In this document: positions 26,792 through 35,587 of the stretch, piece after piece
Layout of the letters: every line of letters starts with the position of its first letter
Position numbering within the stretch: the stretch's first letter is position 1
NCBI GenBank assembly: GCA_965371805.1
Contig: CBDUZW010000019.1
Coordinates: 1 to 64,000, forward strand
DNA length: 64,000 nucleotides
Source: JAOZTV01 sp965371805
GTDB lineage: Bacteria; Acidobacteriota; Aminicenantia; UBA2199
Direction: 5' to 3'
Program-made: the position numbers and the translations under genes
Notes under the pieces: generated by a model
Databases searched by the model: none
Told to the model about the DNA's origin: nothing
What the model saw: the letters and a program-made list of their open reading frames with translations, nothing else

Positions 26792-29314
26792 TTGGATTAT
26801 ATGATGAGATTAATAGTGAAAAAAAAGATATTATTCTTAATAGCGGCGGCTGTGTTTTTTCAGCCGGTAGGGGCTGCTCAGGATATTCCCCGTTCAGATC
26901 TGGTAGCGGTGTATTTATTGGGTCTGGTGGAGAATATTCAGTGGGCCAATCAGGAGGAGATCGATCAGTATCATATCCACCTGATTGATAACAACCGCAA
27001 GGTGGAGGAATCATTGAAGAATTTTTCCAGGAACCGGAAACTTCATGGCAAAACAGTAAAAGTGACCCGTTCTGGAAAAGTGGACGTCCCTAAAGGCGCA
27101 CATATAGTTTATCTGGCCAAAGACAAGGTGGATTCTTACAGTGAGCTTTTTAAAATAGTGGAAGGGCAAAATATTCTAATCATTAGTGAAGGTTGCGACA
27201 ATAAGCGTCTTTTTATGATCAACCTCTACGAAACGGAGAAAAGGGAGATTCAGTTTGAGATCAACAAGGCCAATATTATAAACCAGAACCTGGGTATCAA
27301 TCCGGATATCATTCTTCTTGGCGGTACAGAGATTGATGTGGCCCAACTCTACAAGGAAGGCCAGAAGAGTCTTTTGGAGATGGAAAAAGCCATGAAGAAA
27401 CTTCATCAGGAACAGGATGAACTAAAAGCCGCCGGAGAGCAAATCCGACAGCAGACCGAAACACTGAGAAATGAGATTGAAGCAAAAGAGGGAGAAAAAG
27501 ATAGCTTACAGAAAAAGATCGGCCGGCAGATGGAAGAAGTTAAGCTCCGAACCAATGAATTGACCTCCCTGAAGGAAGAATACCGGCCGCTGCGGGAAGA
27601 GGCCGCACAGCTTAAATCGGAGTTGAGAAGTCAGAAAAACCTTCTTGCAGGCAAAACAAAAGAGCTGGATTCACTAACCGGGAAAATTGCGGAGAGTAGA
27701 GTCGAACTGGAAAAACGTCAAATGCAGACTAAGCTGCAGCAAGCGGCTCTGACGAAGCGGGAAGAAACCATCACTCTCCAGCAGCGGGTGATGATATTAC
27801 TGGGACTTATCACCTTCCTGGTTGTCACCCTGTTTTTTATTGTAATCCGGAGCAACCGGCGGCAGCGCGCCGCCAGCAAAAAACTGGCCAAAGCAAAGCT
27901 TGAAGCCGATCGGGCTAACCAGGCTAAAAGTTCGTTTCTCGCTAATATGTCCCATGAGATACGCACCCCGATGAACGCGATTTTGGGCTACTCCAAACTG
28001 ATGCAGAAGGAGAACTCACTGCTGCCGGAGCAGCGAGAATCCCTGAATACAATTACCAGCAGCGGCGAACATCTTTTGGCTTTAATAAATGACATCCTGG
28101 AAATATCCAAGATTGAGGCAAAACAGATTACTCTAAATATTGTTACCTTTGATTTTTATGCGTTGCTTCATGATTTGGAAGCTATGTTTGAAAGCAGTAT
28201 AGAAACTAAAGATTTGCAGTTTAAGATAGTCGGGACCAATGAAGTCCCCCGTTATGTTGTAACAGATAAAGATAAATTTCGGCAAATACTATTAAATCTA
28301 TTAAGCAATGCCGTTAAATTCACTGAAAAAGGCGGCATAATAATGCGGGTAACTATAAAAGGTGAAAAACCGGATAATCAGAGCCTGGTGGTTGAGGTGA
28401 AAGATACCGGAGTTGGCATTACTGAGAATGAATTAGACAAAGTGTTTGAGTATTTTGAGCAAACAGAATCGGGCAGAAAAAGTAAAAAAGGTACAGGGCT
28501 TGGGCTTGCCATCAGCCGCGATTTCGCGCGTAAGATAGGGGGAGATATAACTGTAACCAGCGAAGTCGGAAAAGGAAGCATCTTTTGTCTTGAGATTAAT
28601 ATCAAAGAGGGCAGCGAGTCGGACATCAAAGAAAAGACGCGGGAGCGGCAAGTGATTGTGCTTGAACCCGGACAGGAAGTTTTCCGTATCCTTGTAGTTG
28701 AAGATATGGAAGACAGCCGTATTCTGTTAGTAAAGATTCTTAAGACAGTTGGCTTTCAGGTAAAAGAAGCGGTAAACGGCAAAGAGGCTGTAGCGGTTTT
28801 TAAAGAGTGGCGCCCGCACTTTATCTGGATGGACGTCCGCATGCCGGTGATGGACGGTATGGAAGCAACCCGGCGTATCAAAGCAGACGGAGCCGGAAAA
28901 TCGACTGTCATTGCGGCGCTCACAGCCCACGCCCTGACTGAGGAGAAGGAACAAATTCTGGCGGCGGGATGCGATGCTTTTGTGCGCAAACCTTTCCGTG
29001 AACAGGAAATATTTGATGTTATGGCAGAGCATCTCGGGATTAAATACCAGTATGAAGAGGAACCGGATGAAGAGCTACCTGTGGAAACGGATGTTGAATT
29101 ACACAAGGTACAGTTGGCGGCTCTGCCGGCGGATTTGCGTAGTGAATTGCATCAAGCAGTGGTCGAATTGGACACAGCCCGAACTCTGGAACTGATCGAG
29201 CAGGTCAAACAGCAGGATGCTTCCATTGCCAGTGTATTGAATGCGCTGGCGAAGAAGCTTGATTACCGCCGCTTGCTGAGATTGCTTGAAAACAAAGATA
29301 GAAAATCTTTGTAA
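26792..29314 (+). CDS. YfiR-domain hybrid histidine kinase
   Basis: 840 residues. Signal peptide (KKKILFLIAAAVFFQPVGAAQ), periplasmic YfiR/DUF4154 domain (about 30-185: VAVYLLGLVENIQWANQ, ILIISEGC, INQNLGINPDIILLGG), a coiled coil (about 190-320), a transmembrane helix (about 335-352), HisKA (MSHEIRTPMNAILGYSKL near 390), HATPase_c (LSNAVKFTEKG, DTGVGITE, GTGLGLAIS) and receiver (about 630-745; HFIWMDVRMPVMDG). It ends in a helical tail like that of the other kinase. YfiR domains sense periplasmic redox or envelope state in the YfiBNR system; here the domain is fused to a kinase. A TTG at 26792 follows GAGG; ATG 26801 is the alternative. Confidence 0.9.
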   Translation: MDYMMRLIVKKKILFLIAAAVFFQPVGAAQDIPRSDLVAVYLLGLVENIQWANQEEIDQYHIHLIDNNRKVEESLKNFSRNRKLHGKTVKVTRSGKVDVPKGAHIVYLAKDKVDSYSELFKIVEGQNILIISEGCDNKRLFMINLYETEKREIQFEINKANIINQNLGINPDIILLGGTEIDVAQLYKEGQKSLLEMEKAMKKLHQEQDELKAAGEQIRQQTETLRNEIEAKEGEKDSLQKKIGRQMEEVKLRTNELTSLKEEYRPLREEAAQLKSELRSQKNLLAGKTKELDSLTGKIAESRVELEKRQMQTKLQQAALTKREETITLQQRVMILLGLITFLVVTLFFIVIRSNRRQRAASKKLAKAKLEADRANQAKSSFLANMSHEIRTPMNAILGYSKLMQKENSLLPEQRESLNTITSSGEHLLALINDILEISKIEAKQITLNIVTFDFYALLHDLEAMFESSIETKDLQFKIVGTNEVPRYVVTDKDKFRQILLNLLSNAVKFTEKGGIIMRVTIKGEKPDNQSLVVEVKDTGVGITENELDKVFEYFEQTESGRKSKKGTGLGLAISRDFARKIGGDITVTSEVGKGSIFCLEINIKEGSESDIKEKTRERQVIVLEPGQEVFRILVVEDMEDSRILLVKILKTVGFQVKEAVNGKEAVAVFKEWRPHFIWMDVRMPVMDGMEATRRIKADGAGKSTVIAALTAHALTEEKEQILAAGCDAFVRKPFREQEIFDVMAEHLGIKYQYEEEPDEELPVETDVELHKVQLAALPADLRSELHQAVVELDTARTLELIEQVKQQDASIASVLNALAKKLDYRRLLRLLENKDRKSL

Positions 29315-29339
29315 TTGTGCAATACGAAAGGAGAATATT

Positions 29340-31763
29340 ATGATTGCAAATAAGAGACAAAAAACAGATCAACAAGAAATTCTTGTAGTTGACGATACCC
29401 CGGCCAATCTGCAGCTTTTGACAGGTATTCTTACGGGGCATGGATATCGCGTGCGTCCCGCCGCCGACGGCCGTCTGGCCATGCAATCCGTGGCGGCCAG
29501 GCTGCCGGACCTGATCCTGCTGGATGTAAAAATGCCGGACATAGACGGTTATGAGGTCTGCCGCCACATAAAGGCTAACGAACAGAGCCGCAAGATTCCG
29601 GTGATCTTCATCAGCGCCCTTGGCGATACCGCCGAAAAGATTGAAGGTTTCAAAGCCGGAGGCGTAGATTATATTACCAAACCGTTTGAGCCCGAAGAGG
29701 TGCTGGCGCGGGTTGGAACCCACCTGCGTTTATGGGAGCTGACCGAGCGGTTGGAACAAAAAGTCAGCCTGCGCACCGCAGAACTGACGACAGCCAATAA
29801 ACAGCTCCGGCGGGAAATCACCCAGCGAAAGCAGGCCGAGGAAGCTTTAAGAGCAAGTGAGATAAAATTTCGCGAGTTCGTGGAAGGTACGGATGATCTG
29901 GTTACGCAGGTAGACGGGGAAGGTAACTTTACTTATTTAAATGATGTAGCGGAAAAAATACTTGGTCTTAAGCCGGATGACTGCATCGGTTTATCCGGTT
30001 TTTCATTTATTCATCCTGATGATAGGTTTGAAACCCAGCGTAATTTTCAGGAATGGGTAAGTAAGCGTCTTTCAGGTATTACCTTGGAGAACCGTCAGGT
30101 TAGCCGCAACGGTGAAGTGCATGAAATGCTTTGGACGATTAATCCCCACTTTGACAAAGACGGAAATGTAATTACAATTAATAGCATTGCCCGTGATATA
30201 ACCGAGCGCAAACGGACTGAGGAGGCATTACATAAAAGTGAAGAGAAATACCGGAATTTAATTCAGCAATCCAATGACGCCATATACCTTCTTTATAATA
30301 AAAATTTTGAGATTATTAATGAAAAATTCCAGGAGATATTCGGATTGAGTTTAGAGGATGTTAATAAACCTGATTTTAACATTATGAATCTGGTGGCGCC
30401 TAAAAGTAGGGAATTCATTGAAGAGCGGGAAAAACAATTTGCAAAGGGGCAAGAGCTTGAACATACATACGAATTTACAGCCCTTTCAAAAGACGGCAAA
30501 GAGATAGAGGTGGAGGTATCAACTTCACATATTAAATATAAAGATGGTATTGCCACACAGGGTATTTTACATAACATTACAGAACGAAAAAATTTAGAAC
30601 AGCAGCTCCGACAAATGCTGAAAATGGAATCAATTGGCACTCTGACAGGCGGTATAGCACATGATTTTAATAATCTCCTTACCGTGATTAATGGGCATGC
30701 TGAAATGACTTTGATGAAATGTGAAAAAGACCATCCGCTGCATAAAAATATTGCTTCAATTCACCAAGCAGGTAAAAAAGCAGCAAATTTAACTAAACAA
30801 TTATTAGCCTTCAGCCGGAAACAGATAATCAAACCACAAACCGTTGATATTAATATATTGATCTCTGATTTTGATAAAATGATACGCCGTCTCATTGGAG
30901 AAGATATCAGTATGGAACTTAACCTTTTTCATGATATTTCTCTTATTAAAGCTGACCCATCACAACTCGAGCAAATTTTAATAAATTTAATCGTAAATGC
31001 CAGGGATGCAATCAATCAACTGACTGAACTCGCTTCTGAGAAGAAAATCACAATTGAAACCAACCATGCCTATCTTGATGAATTATATGTCTCAAAGCAT
31101 GTTGGAAGCCAAATTGGCTTACATATAATAATATCTGTAAGTGATAATGGTATTGGTATGGATAAAGAAATAAAGAACAAAATATTTGAACCTTTTTTCA
31201 CTACAAAAGAGATAGGTCAGGGCACAGGTCTTGGACTGGCAACTGTTTATGGGATAGTAAAACAAAACAGGGGAAGTATTTATGTTTACAGTGAACAGGG
31301 ACAGGGCACAACTATAAAAATATACTGGCCTTCCACTGAAGAGAGGAAAGTTCCTGATCTTGCGAAAAAAACAAGTAAAGATAATTTGACAGGAAATGAG
31401 ACTATTTTACTTGTTGAAGATGATAAAGGAGTCCTGGATTTTGCCTTTTCGGTTTTGGAAGAATTGGGGTATAGTGTTTACCGGGCTTCAAACGGTAAAA
31501 AAGCTTTGGAATTAGCAAAGGAAAAAAATATCCGGTTTGATTTGCTCTTCACAGATTTAATAATGCCCGAAATGAATGGCAAAGAGTTGGCCACTTCCAT
31601 AAAAAAACTGGATCCTGAAATTTCGATTATCTATACTTCCGGCTATACGGATAATCATATATTGCACAGCGGAGTATTAGACGAAGGTATTAATTTTATT
31701 CAGAAACCTTACTCCGTACATACTCTTGCACAAAAGATCCGGGAAATGCTGGATAAGAAATAG
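29340..31763 (+). CDS. Hybrid kinase: receiver-PAS-PAS-HisKA-HATPase-receiver
   Basis: 807 residues, soluble. N-terminal receiver (about 12-125; ILVVDDTPANL, LILLDVKMPDIDG, ITKPFEPEEV), a coiled linker (RLEQKVSLRTAEL), two PAS domains with C-terminal DITERKR and NITERKN caps, HisKA of the AHDFNN type (GTLTGGIAHDFNNLLTVING near 430), HATPase_c (VSDNGIGMD, GTGLGLATVYG) and a second receiver (about 680-800; LLFTDLIMPEMNG, FIQKPYS). It may relay signals from the two upstream membrane kinases. AAAGGAG before 29340 fixes the start. The 5' third is GC-rich while the kinase half gradually becomes AT-richer, suggesting a mosaic gene or an old join. Confidence 0.9.
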   Translation: MIANKRQKTDQQEILVVDDTPANLQLLTGILTGHGYRVRPAADGRLAMQSVAARLPDLILLDVKMPDIDGYEVCRHIKANEQSRKIPVIFISALGDTAEKIEGFKAGGVDYITKPFEPEEVLARVGTHLRLWELTERLEQKVSLRTAELTTANKQLRREITQRKQAEEALRASEIKFREFVEGTDDLVTQVDGEGNFTYLNDVAEKILGLKPDDCIGLSGFSFIHPDDRFETQRNFQEWVSKRLSGITLENRQVSRNGEVHEMLWTINPHFDKDGNVITINSIARDITERKRTEEALHKSEEKYRNLIQQSNDAIYLLYNKNFEIINEKFQEIFGLSLEDVNKPDFNIMNLVAPKSREFIEEREKQFAKGQELEHTYEFTALSKDGKEIEVEVSTSHIKYKDGIATQGILHNITERKNLEQQLRQMLKMESIGTLTGGIAHDFNNLLTVINGHAEMTLMKCEKDHPLHKNIASIHQAGKKAANLTKQLLAFSRKQIIKPQTVDINILISDFDKMIRRLIGEDISMELNLFHDISLIKADPSQLEQILINLIVNARDAINQLTELASEKKITIETNHAYLDELYVSKHVGSQIGLHIIISVSDNGIGMDKEIKNKIFEPFFTTKEIGQGTGLGLATVYGIVKQNRGSIYVYSEQGQGTTIKIYWPSTEERKVPDLAKKTSKDNLTGNETILLVEDDKGVLDFAFSVLEELGYSVYRASNGKKALELAKEKNIRFDLLFTDLIMPEMNGKELATSIKKLDPEISIIYTSGYTDNHILHSGVLDEGINFIQKPYSVHTLAQKIREMLDKK

Positions 31764-31765
31764 CA

Positions 31766-31912
31766 TTAATAACACTCCCTTAATGCTACATGAGCGATGT
31801 TATGAAGTGGCATGATTTTTTTTACACCACCCAGTTTTATTGCTTCATGAGGCATCCCGAAAACAACACAAGTCTCTTCATCCTGTGCTATAGTAAATGC
31901 TCCAGCTTTGGG
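31766..31912 (-). pseudogene. C-terminal fragment of CheB methylesterase
   Basis: The 47 codons end at TAA 31766-31768 and read KAGAFTIAQDEETCVVFGMP, then HEAIKLGGVKKIMPLHNIA, the C-terminal signature of CheB chemotaxis methylesterase. The catalytic Ser, His and receiver parts are absent; homology stops near 31909. The island has apparently cut an older chemotaxis locus, whose MCP and cheW lie downstream. Confidence 0.75.
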
Positions 31913-32033
31913 CACCACGAACATTCGCACAGAATTATATGTTTAGCTATAATGCCATATCTAAGAGCCTTGATATTACAGTATTTTTTATTCTTTCGAT
32001 ATTTGTATAGTATTTCTGTTATGCTCAAACACA

Positions 32034-32748
32034 CAAAGTAAATTACTATTTGAATCTGTAAATAATAAACCGGTAGAAGATCAATATTCTATTGAATTAG
32101 GCAATCCAGATGATAGTTTTGAAAAAATAAAGATGAATGTTCTTTTCATTAAAGTAGAAGTCTGTACACCTATTGGCAAAGAAAAAAAATATCCATCCAT
32201 TACAGTATATTATATAGAAGCAAAAGAAAAGATAAAAAAAGGCTTAAACCAAAAACCAAGAGTTGACCGGAAGTTATTAATGAATATGGAAGTCACTAAT
32301 TTTGATGATGAGAATAAAATGATTAAATGGTATGGAATGCAATGGAATATAGAGACTTATTTTAAAATATTGAAATCAGGATGTGGTACTGAATGTTCAA
32401 AATTGCGGTATGCAGATGTTCTCTCCAAATTTATATCCATTTGTGCAGTAATTGCCTGGAAGGTTTTTTACCTGAATCTGATAAATAGAACAAACCCGGG
32501 AAGTATGCAAAAAAAGTTTTTAACAAAGAAGAATATCAGGCATTGAAAGCTTACAAGATACAAAAAATCCTGAATGGAAAGGGAAAACAATATCAGAATT
32601 CATTTTGGTCATTGCTGAGTTGGGTGGATATATGGAAAGAGCACAAGACTATCCACCTGGTAATATTATCATTTAGAGAGGTATTTCACGATTATATGAT
32701 ATTATGATCGGACTTAATATGAGAGAATCAAATAATGTGGGTAATTGA
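32034..32748 (+). mobile_element. Degenerate IS4-family transposase remnant
   Basis: C-terminal part of an IS4/Tn5-like transposase. The first frame carries the Y-(R)-E-K region as YGMQWNIETYFKILKSGCGTE, with Arg replaced by Gln. After 32543 the match continues only by frameshift: NKEEYQALKAYKIQKIL, then ELGGYMERAQDYPPGNIII, where the Trp of the usual W-RG motif is a TAG stop, then RGISRLYDIMIGLNM ending at TGA 32746-32748. The N-terminal half with the first DDE aspartates is missing. Inactive. Confidence 0.8.
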
Positions 32749-32757
32749 AAGTTTAAT

Positions 32758-32772
32758 TAAACGCTTACAAAT
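32758..32772 (+). repeat. 15-bp direct repeat, right copy
   Basis: TAAACGCTTACAAAT, identical to 21524-21538 and in the same orientation, ten bases after the transposase remnant. Confidence 0.7.
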
Positions 32773-32864
32773 TAAATAAAAATCTTTTCATTGTCTCCTC
32801 CTGAAAAATTTACTAAAATCATTTTGCTGCTTAAATTATCCTATTTTAGTATATATCATATATA

Positions 32865-32896
32865 AAAAAATAAAGCAAAACATTGCTTTATTTTTT
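32865..32896. terminator. Perfect hairpin with T/A tracts between island and MCP
   Basis: AAAAAATAAAGCA, a six-base loop, then TGCTTTATTTTTT: a 13-bp perfect stem whose outer part is A/T-only, so it can act as a terminator in both directions. It insulates the MCP gene (start 32965) from the island. The rest of 32749-32964 is AT-rich leader with no gene. Confidence 0.6.
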
Positions 32897-32964
32897 ATTA
32901 TTATCTATTATTTTATTTTCTGATTTTTATTATACATTTACTAGAAAAATTAAAAGGAGGAATT

Positions 32965-34968
32965 ATGAAAAAAAAATTAAGTATTAGGAAAAAAATTGTT
33001 TTTGTTTTAGTTATAGTTTTAATTGTATCAAATCTTATTCTTATTCCTTATGTTTTAAAAAAGTTATCTTTGATTGAGAGTGATACTTTGTTAAAAAAAG
33101 CAACTGCTTTTAAAACTGAATTACAGAATAGTTTGATTGCAAAAAATAAGGTGTGGTTAACAAATGCACTTCAAATTGCAAAAAACCCTGTTATTGAGGA
33201 AGGTATGTTTAATGTGGATAGAGATAAATGCATAAAAATTCTTCAAAAATATGATGGAATATACAAAAAGAATACAGGTTTTAAAAATGTAAAGTTTCAT
33301 CTAATAGATAAGGAGTTGAAATCTTTTGTTAAATCCTGGAAACCTAAAAGTTTCGGTGAAGAATTAAATTATTCTGAAGCATATAAAGAGGTAAAAAATT
33401 CACAAAAACCTCTCGTAACAGCTGAAGTTTCTGAAAAAGGTCTTAGACTAAAAGGTTTGTTTCCAGTTACATACAATTCCAAATTTATAGGTATTGTAAA
33501 TTTTGAGGGAGGTCTAAACTCAATAAAAAGAACATTAAAAAAAAATGATATAGAGTTTTTATATTTTTTAAAAAATGATTTCTTACATATTGGGAAGTCC
33601 ATAAAGGATAATAAAAAATTTGATAATTATACTTTAAGTCAAAAAGATGCAGATCAAGATTTTTTTGGACATTTATCAAAAAATATAAAAATTGGTGATT
33701 TAAGGGCAAATTATTTATTTGATGAAAAATATCTTACTTGTATGGTGCCAATTAAAAGTTTTAATGGAAAAGTGATAGGTATATATTTATTAGGACAAAA
33801 AAAGGGGATAGTAACAGAAGCCCTTGAGAAAAATAAACAGCTTGTTATAAATATTTTTATTGCATTTATTGTTCTATTTTTTATTTTCATAGCTATTATT
33901 ACTTTTGCTATGGAAAAAATAGTAATTAAACCTGTAAAGAATATCATGGAAATAATTAAAAGTTTAGCTGTCGGTGATCTTACAAATACAATAGAAATAT
34001 ATCAGAATGATGAAATTGGGACATTATCTGATTCATTAAGAGATATGACTATAAATTTAAAAAAATTAGTTTATAAAATTCAGTTGGCATCTGACAATGT
34101 TGCATCTGGTAGTAAGGAGTTAAGTTCATCCTCTATGGTATTAGCACAGGGTTCAACAGAACAGGCTTCAGCTGCAGAAGAAATTTCCTCTACAATGGAA
34201 GAGATGGGAGCAAATATTCAACAGAATACTAATAATGCACAGGAAACCGAAAAAATATCGACAAAAGCCTCTACAAATGCAAAAGAGAGTGGGGAAGCTG
34301 TAAATGAAGCAACTACAGCTATGAAAGAGATAGCAGAGAAGATAAATATAATACAGGAAATAGCAAGACAGACCAATTTGCTCGCTCTGAACGCAGCAAT
34401 AGAAGCAGCGAGGGCAGGGGAGCATGGCAAGGGTTTTGCTGTTGTGGCTTCTGAAGTAAGAAAACTTGCAGAAAGGAGCCAGAATGCAGCAGAGGAGATC
34501 ACCGAAATCGCAAAAAAAACCCATGGAGTGGCAGAGAAAGCGCTAGAGATGTTAAATGCTCTTGTGCCCGACATTGGTAAAACAGCTGACCTGGTTGCAG
34601 AAATAACCGCATCCAGTACTGAACAGAATCAGGGGGTAGAGCAGATCGTGAAGGCAATAAATGAGCTTGATAAGGTTGTCCAGCAGAACGCAGGTTCATC
34701 GGAGGAAATGGCATCAACAGCCGAGGAGTTATCATCTCAGGCGCAGCTGTTACAAACAACGATATCATTCTTTAAAATAGGAAATGAAAAATCCCATACC
34801 TCTGTAACTACACGTCATCAGCCAGTTACGCATTATCAACCAGTAACCAACAAAAAACCAGCAACTAATTACAAAAAACAAAAACAGCTGACCCCAAAAA
34901 AAGGCGGTATGAAACTTGATATGGGATCAGGTGCTGATAGTGAAGATGGAGATTTTGAGAGATTTTAA
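32965..34968 (+). CDS. Methyl-accepting chemotaxis protein
   Basis: 667 residues. Transmembrane helix 1 (about 11-30), an extracytoplasmic Cache-like sensor region (about 35-285), helix 2 (about 290-317), HAMP (about 318-375), then the coiled signalling domain with the highly conserved tip EIARQTNLLALNAAIEAAR followed by GEHGKGFAVVASEVRKLAERS. It signals through CheW and CheA to the flagellar motor. AAAAGGAGG precedes the ATG. The C-terminus (about 610-667) is a proline/threonine-rich tail without a CheR-binding pentapeptide. The sensor half is very AT-rich while the conserved signalling half is richer in G and C. cheW follows after 130 bases. Confidence 0.95.
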   Translation: MKKKLSIRKKIVFVLVIVLIVSNLILIPYVLKKLSLIESDTLLKKATAFKTELQNSLIAKNKVWLTNALQIAKNPVIEEGMFNVDRDKCIKILQKYDGIYKKNTGFKNVKFHLIDKELKSFVKSWKPKSFGEELNYSEAYKEVKNSQKPLVTAEVSEKGLRLKGLFPVTYNSKFIGIVNFEGGLNSIKRTLKKNDIEFLYFLKNDFLHIGKSIKDNKKFDNYTLSQKDADQDFFGHLSKNIKIGDLRANYLFDEKYLTCMVPIKSFNGKVIGIYLLGQKKGIVTEALEKNKQLVINIFIAFIVLFFIFIAIITFAMEKIVIKPVKNIMEIIKSLAVGDLTNTIEIYQNDEIGTLSDSLRDMTINLKKLVYKIQLASDNVASGSKELSSSSMVLAQGSTEQASAAEEISSTMEEMGANIQQNTNNAQETEKISTKASTNAKESGEAVNEATTAMKEIAEKINIIQEIARQTNLLALNAAIEAARAGEHGKGFAVVASEVRKLAERSQNAAEEITEIAKKTHGVAEKALEMLNALVPDIGKTADLVAEITASSTEQNQGVEQIVKAINELDKVVQQNAGSSEEMASTAEELSSQAQLLQTTISFFKIGNEKSHTSVTTRHQPVTHYQPVTNKKPATNYKKQKQLTPKKGGMKLDMGSGADSEDGDFERF

Positions 34969-34972
34969 TTAG

Positions 34973-35007
34973 TTTGTCGTTTATCGTGTTTCGTTTTTCG
35001 TGATGCA
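34973..35007 (+). repeat. Heptamer tandem repeat between MCP and cheW
   Basis: Four in-phase 7-base units ending in TCG (TTTGTCG, TTTATCG, TGTTTCG, TTTTTCG) and a diverged fifth (TGATGCA), starting just after the MCP stop. It has the same unit length as the repeat at 23401-23442, with a different consensus. Confidence 0.6.
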
Positions 35008-35055
35008 TAAATCATGGATTGTGAAGCAATTTAATAAATATTGATGAAAAATGTA

Positions 35056-35078
35056 GGAGCAGGTCTTGTGCCTGCCCT
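35056..35078. repeat. GC-rich hairpin in the cheW leader
   Basis: GGAGCAGG, loop TCTTGTG, CCTGCCC, then a T run. A 7-bp imperfect stem, strikingly GC-rich against its surroundings, 20 bases before cheW. This GTAGGAGCAGG...CCTGCCC form resembles palindromic REP-like repeats seen in many bacterial genomes. It could also attenuate transcription into cheW. Confidence 0.5.
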
Positions 35079-35098
35079 TTTTAAGGAAGGAGGAAATG

Positions 35099-35587
35099 AT
35101 GGAAAGAGATGAATTAATTGATGATGGGCAATTATTTACATTTGTTTTAAGCAATGAAATATATGGGATAGAGATCTCGAAAGTACGTGAAGTTATGGAT
35201 TTTAAAAAAGTAACGACTGTTCCAAAAACCCCTAAATTTATGAAGGGAGTGATAAATCTCAGAGGAGGTGTTGTACCTGTAATTGACTTGAGATTAAAGT
35301 TTGGTATGGAAGAGACAGAAAAAACTGTCGATACCTGTATAATTATTGTTGACATAACAGTTGATGGTGAAAAAACCTTTATTGGAGCTTTGGCGGACTC
35401 AGTAAAAGAGGTTATAACCATTGATCCTGAGGATATAGAACCTGCCCCAAAGATAGGCACAAAACTTGATACAGACTTTATAAGAGGTATGGGTAAACAT
35501 GATGAAGATTTTGTAATAGTTCTGGATATTGAAAAAATATTTACAACTGAAGAACTCATAGAAGTAAAAGAAGTGAGCAATACTTAA
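35099..35587 (+). CDS. cheW: Chemotaxis coupling protein CheW
   Basis: 162 residues with the CheW fold throughout: FTFVLSNEIYGIEISKVREVM, TVPKTPKFMKGVINLRGGVVPVIDLRLKFG, and a C-terminal VIVLDIEKIF. It links chemoreceptors to the kinase CheA. AAGGAGG ends five bases before ATG 35099; ATG 35096 directly before it is possible. No cheA, cheR or cheY-type motor gene is adjacent; with the cheB scar at 31766 this suggests a disrupted or dispersed chemotaxis locus. Confidence 0.94.
   Translation: MERDELIDDGQLFTFVLSNEIYGIEISKVREVMDFKKVTTVPKTPKFMKGVINLRGGVVPVIDLRLKFGMEETEKTVDTCIIIVDITVDGEKTFIGALADSVKEVITIDPEDIEPAPKIGTKLDTDFIRGMGKHDEDFVIVLDIEKIFTTEELIEVKEVSNT

Larger units (their letters stand above)
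21524..32772. mobile_element. Putative acquired genomic island
   Basis: An 11.2-kb block between identical 15-bp direct repeats. From about 21.7 to 30.2 kb the codons are rich in GCC, GGC, CGC and CTG, unlike the A/T-ending codons of all neighbours. Left edge: hsdR remnant. Right edge: cheB fragment and dead IS4 transposase. Cargo: PhnD-like sensor kinase (broken), TonB receptor, YfiR-domain hybrid kinase, double-receiver hybrid kinase. No integrase was seen, so the mechanism is unknown; IS-mediated capture or homologous recombination are options. Confidence 0.6.

Noticed and set aside
22081..30640. Many long minus-strand open frames opposite the kinases and TonB receptor
   Set aside because: They mirror GC-rich codons of clear plus-strand domain proteins, lack ribosome sites, and translate to low-complexity Ser- or Arg-rich sequences.
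31790..32041. Plus-strand open reading frame of 83 codons after the soluble kinase
   Set aside because: It is the antisense of the cheB fragment for half its length, has no ribosome site and no protein-like features.
34168..34768. Minus-strand frames opposite the MCP signalling domain
   Set aside because: Shadows of conserved coding sequence, with Cys/Ser-rich nonsense translations.
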